Of a stretch of 7,735 bases of DNA, positions 1 through 4,002 are shown piece by piece. The translations under genes were made by a program, and so were the position numbers. The notes beneath the pieces are model-generated. The model was not told the origin of the DNA. It did not search any database and saw only the letters and a list, made by a program, of their open reading frames with translations. This DNA comes from Simkania sp. (GTDB taxonomy: Bacteria; Chlamydiota; Chlamydiia; Chlamydiales; Simkaniaceae): positions 1 to 7,735 of the forward strand of contig JANQJX010000007.1 of assembly GCA_028281425.1 (NCBI GenBank), in the 5' to 3' direction. Positions within the stretch are counted from its first letter, which is position 1, and every line of letters begins with the position of its first letter.

Positions 1-33
1 TTTATTTTTGATAATTTTTTGATCGTTTGTCAT
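1..33 (-). CDS. Start of a minus-strand CDS leaving the window; possibly secretin SctC
   Basis: Only the first 11 codons (MTNDQKIIKNK) are inside the window; the frame is open to the edge. The start is supported by a good Shine-Dalgarno, AAAGGAG, about 8 nt before the ATG. The product cannot be identified from 11 residues. In Chlamydia the gene after the pkn5-type kinase is, as I recall, cdsC/sctC, the T3SS outer-membrane secretin, so sctC is the first guess by synteny only. The residues shown are polar and lysine-rich and are not yet a hydrophobic signal peptide, which neither supports nor excludes that guess. A 363-bp gap separates it from the kinase, so it may have its own promoter. Confidence 0.55.
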   Translation of the reverse strand, partial: MTNDQKIIKNK

Positions 34-78
34 TTTTGACACTCCTTTGGTTTTTTGTTTAATCTACCATAAGTGTCA
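28..78 (-). promoter_or_regulatory. Three-arm inverted repeat around the RBS of the left-edge gene
   Basis: Read on the minus strand, arm A is TGACACT (78-72), arm B is AGTGTCA (43-37) and arm C is TGACA (32-28). A and B are a perfect 7-bp inverted repeat 28 nt apart. B and C can pair over 5 bp with a 4-nt loop. Arm B overlaps the end of the SD and arm C lies across the start codon. B can therefore pair with only one partner at a time. This could be an RNA switch controlling the RBS or a DNA operator; no regulator is identified. Confidence 0.35.
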
Positions 79-396
79 GATTAAGTCATGCTATTTACAA
101 ATTATATCCCACCTATCTCTCTATTATGAAGATCGAGTGACTAATGTACTGGGAATGTAAAATTGAAATTACACAGTTGAACGCACAGACCCTTTTGTGA
201 TGGTAGGAGAATTGTTGTATATGCATGGGTACGAAGCAGTCGTCTAATTGGTAAGCGTCAATTTTACCCATCTTTAAAAAAGAAAAACGTTTCTCCATTC
301 TGAAATCGAAATCATTTTACACAAAATGCGGGTTAAAGATTTTGAACAATCAATTGAGTCAAAAAACATCGCCCGGGACTATTTCGAAAGGATGAG
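34..396. other. Intergenic region after the kinase gene; no convincing gene
   Basis: This stretch of about 360 bp lies between the kinase stop and the next start. A minus-strand frame at 113-298 could encode 61 residues, but it has no Shine-Dalgarno, is rich in His, Cys, Tyr and Phe unlike the neighbouring proteins, and matches no family I know. A perfect hairpin of 6 bp with a 4-nt loop (CATTTT-ACAC-AAAATG) lies at 313-328, but no T-run follows it on either strand. I see no strong terminator directly after the kinase. The left end carries the leader of the next gene. Confidence 0.6.
61..89 (-). promoter_or_regulatory. Weak sigma-70-like promoter candidate for the left-edge gene
   Basis: On the minus strand, ATGACT (89-84, 4/6 to TTGACA) is followed after exactly 17 nt by TAGATT (66-61, 4/6 to TATAAT). 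A promoter is expected here because the gene to the left has its own RBS and lies 363 bp beyond the kinase. In A+T-rich DNA such matches are common, so support is weak. If it is real, transcription starts near position 54 and arm A of the inverted repeat lies in the promoter spacer, which would favour an operator over an RNA switch. Confidence 0.2.
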
Positions 397-1986
397 TTAG
401 ATAATACGTTGTAGAGATACAAGAGGAGAGAGGGGTTTCTCAAGAGATGGAGGAGTTATTTTGATGAGCTCTTCGAATAAGATTTTTGCTTGTGATTGAG
501 CTGCAAGTTGAGTAGAAGAAGGAAGAATTTTAGTGATGCATTTTTCTGTGTCTGCATTGGACTCAAAGGGATGCACAATTAAAAGATCTCCTTCATTAAA
601 ATTTTCAACTGTTTCATAAAACTGTGTGTAACGGTCCTCTCCTAATAAAGTATTCTCATTGTGAAGGAAGCGAGGGGTTTGGCTGCCTGTTGGTAGATGC
701 ACTAAGGGAGAAAAGCCACAGGAGATAAAAGCAAAGCAATTTTCTAAGGGCATAAGATGGATCAGATGAAAACTGATTTTAAACGGTTTTTTAAGAGATA
801 AAAATAGGGTATTGAGTAAGCTTGTAAAAGAAATAGGATCAAAAGGTTTTTCAATGGAGGAGAGAAATTCATGGATAAGAGCTAAAATGATTCCTTTAAG
901 TAAACCAATTTGAGCAAAACTATGAATCTTATGTTCTTGAATTTCTGCTAAGAGAATCAGAAAAGATTGATTGGCAAATCGAAAAAAATCGTAATAGGTC
1001 CCAAGTGTTGGGTCTTTTTCAATTTGAGCTAAGCCAATATCAAAAGAGTCCCATTTAGGAAGAGTCGAAGGAATTAATTGTTGATGCGCTTCTTTTAGCT
1101 GTTTCCAGATTTCTTTAACATCTTCATTTTGTAGACTTGTTATTTTTTCCCCATCATTCTTTAAGAAATGAGAAATATCAGTGATGAAATCGACAATATC
1201 TTGGTACCTTTCATCGACAAGAGAAGATAGAGCTTTTTCGATAATGGGTCTGAGTTTTTGGGGAAGTAGAGAAAGTTGAATAGATCCAAAACTCAATTTT
1301 CCAACAATGAGTTCAAAAGCAATGACTCCGAGAGCATAAATATCGGTTGCAAAGGTAACATTTAGAGGGTTTTTTCTTTGCTCAGGACTCATATAACTGG
1401 GAGTTCCAAGAAATTGTCCTTCGGAATTAAAAGGGGAATGTTTTGTTTCTTGTGTGAGTTGAGCAATTCCAAAATCAATCACTTTGATTTGACCATTTTC
1501 TGTAATAAGGATATTTTCAGGCTTTAGATCTCGATGAATCACTCCATGGGTATGTAAATGAAGTAACGCATAGGCAATATGCAAAATAATATCGAGAGCA
1601 CTTTTAAGAGATAGATTTTGTTGAATGATAAATTGCTTAAGAGAAATCCCTTGGATAAATTCCATCGCAATGTAAAGACCATTGTCCCATTTTCCCTGGC
1701 CATAAAGTTTGATAATATTGGGATGGTCGGTAAGAGCGATGATTTCAGCTTCTTTTAAAAAGTGATGGACCATTTCTGGATGGGTCATGAATTTAGGGGA
1801 AAGAACTTTAACGGCAATAGAAATCCCTTTTTGAGAATGCTTCCCAAGATAGAGATAACTCATGCCCCCTTTGTAGAGGAGCATTTCGATTTTATAGGGG
1901 CCGATCTGTTTTGGAATAGGAAAAGAAAAACCCTCTTTAGTAAGATGAGGAAGGGTATTTTGTTTATAAAAATCTTGATCATCCAT
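397..1986 (-). CDS. pkn5: Hanks-type Ser/Thr kinase fused to a degenerate SpoIIE/PPM-like domain (Pkn5-type)
   Basis: The 529-aa protein is a probable cytoplasmic or T3SS-associated kinase. Residues about 30-275 are a protein kinase domain: glycine-loop region at 38-48, AVK lysine K60, helix-C E79, HRDLKPEN at 151-158 with catalytic D153, DFG at 171-173, a GTPSYMSPE activation segment at 194-202, D215, and R260. The catalytic residues are intact, but the glycine loop reads Y-K-G-G-M-S where GxGxxG is usual. Residues about 290-510 resemble a SpoIIE/RsbU PPM phosphatase by eye: QQLIPSTLP (302-310), LGTYYDFF (328-335) at the GGDxYD position, LLAEIQEHK (345-353) at GDVSGHG, LLNTLF (390-395), SCGFSPLVHLPTG (422-434) at the NAGHPPPLL region and EGDLLIVHPF (465-474) at PGDxLLLYTDG. 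Metal-binding Asp positions are replaced (T330, E348, P473), suggesting a pseudophosphatase. No transmembrane helix is evident. The gene starts 9 bp after the sctQ stop; no clear SD is present apart from AGGAAA in a hairpin. Placement after sctQ matches CT673/pkn5. Confidence 0.9.
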   Translation of the reverse strand: MDDQDFYKQNTLPHLTKEGFSFPIPKQIGPYKIEMLLYKGGMSYLYLGKHSQKGISIAVKVLSPKFMTHPEMVHHFLKEAEIIALTDHPNIIKLYGQGKWDNGLYIAMEFIQGISLKQFIIQQNLSLKSALDIILHIAYALLHLHTHGVIHRDLKPENILITENGQIKVIDFGIAQLTQETKHSPFNSEGQFLGTPSYMSPEQRKNPLNVTFATDIYALGVIAFELIVGKLSFGSIQLSLLPQKLRPIIEKALSSLVDERYQDIVDFITDISHFLKNDGEKITSLQNEDVKEIWKQLKEAHQQLIPSTLPKWDSFDIGLAQIEKDPTLGTYYDFFRFANQSFLILLAEIQEHKIHSFAQIGLLKGIILALIHEFLSSIEKPFDPISFTSLLNTLFLSLKKPFKISFHLIHLMPLENCFAFISCGFSPLVHLPTGSQTPRFLHNENTLLGEDRYTQFYETVENFNEGDLLIVHPFESNADTEKCITKILPSSTQLAAQSQAKILFEELIKITPPSLEKPLSPLVSLQRII

Positions 1987-1988
1987 AA

Positions 1989-2005
1989 AGGAAAGCTAGT
2001 TTCCT
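1989..2005 (-). promoter_or_regulatory. Hairpin at the sctQ-kinase junction sequestering the kinase RBS
   Basis: On the minus strand AGGAAA-CTAGC-TTTCCT forms a perfect 6-bp stem with a 5-nt loop. The loop holds the sctQ stop codon TAG. The 5' arm AGGAAA is the only SD-like sequence upstream of the kinase ATG (13 nt away, somewhat long). Ribosomes terminating on sctQ would open the stem, a typical arrangement for translational coupling. Confidence 0.45.
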
Positions 2006-2322
2006 ATTTTGGTAATTTTGACACCTATGACATCGCCAATTTGGATAAGCTCTCCTTCTGCGATACATTTGTTGTCTGTCACTAAACGCACCCCTTGTTG
2101 TGGTAAGACAGAAAGTTCAAGGATGTTTCCTGGCTTAAGTTGGAGCAATTTATTTAAATTCATTTTTAAACGAGCAATTTCAACGTTTAAAGAGATAGGA
2201 ACTTGACTTGGAGAGATCATTTGACTTGAAGGCTCTTGCTTTTCTTGAGCAGAGGAATCTTGACTTGCATTATTATTGATCTCTTTTTCTAGAGATTCAT
2301 CATCAAAAGGGGGATCAATCAT
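1996..2322 (-). CDS. Predicted SctQ-C: internal in-frame translation product of sctQ
   Basis: Inside sctQ, Met280 is preceded by TGAGG with 8 nt between GAGG and the ATG, a better-placed SD than that of full-length sctQ. Initiation here would give a 108-aa protein containing the linker and the complete C-terminal SpoA domain. Yersinia YscQ, Salmonella SpaO and Shigella Spa33 are known to make such a short C-terminal form (about 90-100 aa) from internal starts, and it assembles with the full-length protein. The coordinates nest within sctQ in the same frame. The sequence evidence is the SD, the spacing and the domain boundary; expression is inferred. Confidence 0.5.
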   Translation of the reverse strand: MIDPPFDDESLEKEINNNASQDSSAQEKQEPSSQMISPSQVPISLNVEIARLKMNLNKLLQLKPGNILELSVLPQQGVRLVTDNKCIAEGELIQIGDVIGVKITKIGN

Positions 2323-3159
2323 TCCATTTTCCTCATAATAAAGTGCATAATCGAGGATTTTAACATTTTCATCTTTCAGTTTCACCTGAAATAAGGGTCT
2401 TCCATTAAAAACAAGTTGAAATGTCCCTCGCTTTAGGGAGGGTGAATAGGAGCTTTGATCGAGAAAAATAAAATCTCCTTCTCTTATTTTTTCTGCTTCT
2501 TCAAGCAAAAGAGATGTTTTACCACAAGAAAGCATGATGTCGACATCGATTTGATCATAGAATTTAGAAGGAAATGAAGGAAGGGGTACATTTGCAAAAT
2601 GTTTTTTAAAATTTGTTTGAAAAAGGGTAGGAAAGATCAACCGAGCCCAAGCGGTTTCTTTTCCCTGTTTTAAGGAGATATCAATGGAGTAAGCTTCTTC
2701 TTTAGTAAGAGGCATCTCAATGAGCTTAGGAGTGAGTCCTCTTAGTAACTGCATTTGATCAATAAGAAAAGCCATTTCCAAAGCGATGAAATGAAAAAAT
2801 CCTTTTTGTAAAAAAGGATCCGAAAAAGTCTCTTCTTTAACTTTTGGATGAATCATCCATGAAGAGAGCTTGGTGAAATCTTCTATAGGGACAATAAGAG
2901 AAAAAGTTCCTTGAATAGGAGTGAGCTCAATGCTGATTTGAAGGGGAGTTTGCCCCATTCCCGCAAATAACGTTTCTTCTGTTTTCCATTCACAGGTCCC
3001 TGCTTTGATTTCAAAGTCGTTTAAAGAAAATTTTTCTTTGAGTTTCAAGCCAAATTCCTCCCATGGAAACCCAAGAAAAGTTCCCCACATTGGAATTTCT
3101 TTTGATTGCATGATCAAATTTTTGACTTGCTTGATCCAGGCTGTTGGAGTTGCGACCAT
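1996..3159 (-). CDS. sctQ: T3SS cytoplasmic C-ring / sorting platform protein SctQ (CdsQ)
   Basis: The 387-aa protein would form the cytosolic sorting platform under the export apparatus, binding SctK and SctL and receiving substrates. Residues about 320-386 form a SpoA (FliM/FliN C-terminal) domain: PISLNVEIARLKM (321-333), LLQLKPGNILEL (338-349), VRLVTDNKCIAEGEL (357-371) and IGDVIGVKITKI (374-385), the usual FliN pattern. A more divergent first SpoA-like segment lies at about 203-268 (DVDIMLSCGKTSL, then EGDFIFLD). Between them is an acidic, Ser/Gln-rich linker (about 283-318). Length and domain order fit SctQ. The start is supported by AAAGGA, but this SD is unusually close (3 nt before ATG), while a stronger AGGAGG lies 26 nt upstream without a start codon. 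It follows the 228-aa gene by 55 bp and precedes the kinase by 9 bp. It corresponds to CT672 in C. trachomatis by position. Confidence 0.92.
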   Translation of the reverse strand: MVATPTAWIKQVKNLIMQSKEIPMWGTFLGFPWEEFGLKLKEKFSLNDFEIKAGTCEWKTEETLFAGMGQTPLQISIELTPIQGTFSLIVPIEDFTKLSSWMIHPKVKEETFSDPFLQKGFFHFIALEMAFLIDQMQLLRGLTPKLIEMPLTKEEAYSIDISLKQGKETAWARLIFPTLFQTNFKKHFANVPLPSFPSKFYDQIDVDIMLSCGKTSLLLEEAEKIREGDFIFLDQSSYSPSLKRGTFQLVFNGRPLFQVKLKDENVKILDYALYYEENGMIDPPFDDESLEKEINNNASQDSSAQEKQEPSSQMISPSQVPISLNVEIARLKMNLNKLLQLKPGNILELSVLPQQGVRLVTDNKCIAEGELIQIGDVIGVKITKIGN

Positions 3160-3183
3160 AATTCCTTTAGACTTGCTCTATCT

Positions 3184-3237
3184 TTCCTCCTAAAAATACT
3201 TCATTTAACCCAAATTAGGAAGGAATTTTTTTGGGTT
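3184..3237 (-). promoter_or_regulatory. Potential H-type pseudoknot covering a strong SD before sctQ
   Basis: On the minus strand AACCCAAA (3237-3230) pairs perfectly with TTTGGGTT (3214-3207), giving an 8-bp stem. Its 15-nt loop contains TTCCTTCCTAA (3225-3215, including the upstream stop TAA). That loop can pair with TTAGGAGGAA (3193-3184) as 6+4 bp around one bulge. The connecting loops are 4, 0 and 13 nt, geometrically acceptable for an H-type pseudoknot. The second stem buries the only perfect SD in the region (AGGAGG, 3191-3186). No energy calculation was possible. Confidence 0.35.
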
Positions 3238-3901
3238 CAACCTTTTTTTCATTTTTTCTTTTCTGATTTTTCCTCTCAGATAGAGAAAGATTCAAAGGGA
3301 TATGTGCTGGAGGTAAAAGATGAATTTCAAAAGCGGGAAGGGAGTTGTTAAGAGCAAGTATAAGAGAACCGAGATGATTTTGCATTTCTTTTAAAGTTTG
3401 TATATTTGGATTTAAAAGCTGAATATTAAAACTATGTGGGTGGGTGTCAAAATGATCGATTAAGATTTTGGTTTCATGAATAAAAGAGGGGAAATGATCC
3501 TTGGAAAGGATCACTTCCATATGAGAAATCCCTTGCTGGCTTTTGGCAACAAGATAATCGGCCATTTGATGGATCATCTGATGAGTGATCTGATTAGGAG
3601 TTGAAAAAGAAGAGGATTGACCTTCAAAATCAATTGCAGGAGATTGAGATGAAAGAGCAAGCATTTTTTCTGTAGAAACCAAAGATCCCATATTTTCAGA
3701 GAGCATTTCTTTTTTTTCTTTTTTCAAAAAGGGGCGACTGTTTTTTTCAATATCAAAAATAGAATTCTTAGAATCCTTTTTAGAAGAGACCGATTCCAGT
3801 TTTTTTTTTAGAATCTTTTTAAAAGAGGGAGTGGTTTTTTTTTGCTGTTTATTGACATCTATAGATTTAAGTGATCGGATGTTTGAGATTGAAAAAATCA
3901 T
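3215..3901 (-). CDS. Small basic T3SS-cluster protein with FliK/YscP-like C-terminal fold
   Basis: The 228-aa protein has a lysine- and serine-rich N-terminal half that is probably disordered (about 1-100), a predicted helix near 104-120, and a compact segment at about 127-198: MEVILSKDHFP, then a strand with SFNIQLLNPN, an amphipathic helix TLKEMQNHLGSLILALNN and a final strand AFEIHLLPP. This beta-beta-alpha-beta order resembles the C-terminal domain of FliK/YscP hook- and needle-length regulators and is repeated, with different sequence, in the preceding gene. The tail (209-228) is strongly basic. I do not recognise the family. A role in needle-length control or substrate switching is inferred from fold impression and position between the sctP-like gene and sctQ. 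The start has a modest SD (AGG, 7 nt away) and its ATG overlaps the stop of a 20-codon upstream ORF. Runs of 10 and 9 A lie early in the coding strand. Confidence 0.8.
   Translation of the reverse strand: MIFSISNIRSLKSIDVNKQQKKTTPSFKKILKKKLESVSSKKDSKNSIFDIEKNSRPFLKKEKKEMLSENMGSLVSTEKMLALSSQSPAIDFEGQSSSFSTPNQITHQMIHQMADYLVAKSQQGISHMEVILSKDHFPSFIHETKILIDHFDTHPHSFNIQLLNPNIQTLKEMQNHLGSLILALNNSLPAFEIHLLPPAHIPLNLSLSERKNQKRKNEKKVEPKKIPS
3242..3248 (-). other. In-frame A-AAA-AAG slippery heptamer
   Basis: Near the end of the 228-aa gene the codons GAA AAA AAG GTT place A-AAA-AAG in the correct phase for -1 frameshifting, the same heptamer as in E. coli dnaX. It lies 4 nt before the first stem of the possible pseudoknot. 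A -1 shift would read GGT and then stop at TGA, removing only the last few residues. In an A-rich, lysine-rich tail this heptamer may occur by chance. Confidence 0.3.
3800..3843 (-). repeat. A10 and A9 homopolymer tracts inside the 228-aa gene
   Basis: On the coding strand there are ten A (3809-3800, codons 31-34, L-K-K-K) and nine A (3843-3835, codons 20-23). Such tracts are prone to polymerase slippage; an indel of one base here would truncate the protein before its folded C-terminal part. No long alternative frame takes over. Confidence 0.6.
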
Positions 3902-3960
3902 TTATTTACCTGCTTTGATAGATGCACATTAAGATACAAACTTTTTAAACGGAACTTCAT
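3898..3960 (-). CDS. Possible 20-codon upstream ORF overlapping the 228-aa gene (ATGA)
   Basis: A frame starting at 3960 encodes 20 residues (begins MKFRLKSLYL) and ends in TGA that overlaps the ATG of the 228-aa gene as ATGA, the classic translational-coupling overlap. It has no recognisable SD, so its own initiation is doubtful. It may be a coupling leader, or the overlap may be chance in the 97-bp gap. Confidence 0.2.
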   Translation of the reverse strand: MKFRLKSLYLNVHLSKQVNK

Positions 3961-3966
3961 GTTATA
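3961..3966 (-). promoter_or_regulatory. Weak internal -10-like element in the 97-bp gap
   Basis: TATAAC on the minus strand, in TTTTATAAC, resembles a -10 box in the largest gap inside the cluster, where a promoter for the 228-aa gene, sctQ and the kinase could lie. No good -35 is found 16-18 nt upstream; the 14-bp tandem repeat occupies that position. Weak support. Confidence 0.15.
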
Positions 3967-3974
3967 AAATGAAA

Positions 3975-4002
3975 GATTTTCTGGCTATGATTTTCTGGCT
4001 AT
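3975..4002. repeat. Perfect 14-bp tandem duplication at the end of the long ruler-like gene
   Basis: GATTTTCTGGCTAT occurs twice in direct succession (3975-3988 and 3989-4002). The right copy contains the TAG stop of the 561-aa protein (4001-3999). Perfect identity suggests a recent slippage duplication. The encoded C-terminus is the same with one or two copies, so it only lengthens the gap to the next gene. Confidence 0.85.

Noticed and set aside
234..262. tRNA-like 5' portion (GTCTAATTGGTAAG, resembling a tRNA D-arm)
   Set aside because: No anticodon stem, T-arm or acceptor stem can be formed in the following bases.
113..298. 61-residue minus-strand ORF between the kinase and the left-edge gene
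   Set aside because: No Shine-Dalgarno, atypical His/Cys/Tyr/Phe-rich composition, no family resemblance; most likely chance.
313..328. Perfect 6-bp hairpin with a 4-nt loop as a terminator
   Set aside because: A+T-rich stem and no T-run after it on either strand.
355..396. Possible terminator after the kinase (minus strand CATC...GATG followed by six T)
   Set aside because: Only a 4-bp stem with a loop of about 20 nt; too weak to call.
1762..2085. Plus-strand 107-residue ORF opposite the kinase/sctQ junction
   Set aside because: Antisense shadow of two well-supported genes, without its own RBS or family features.
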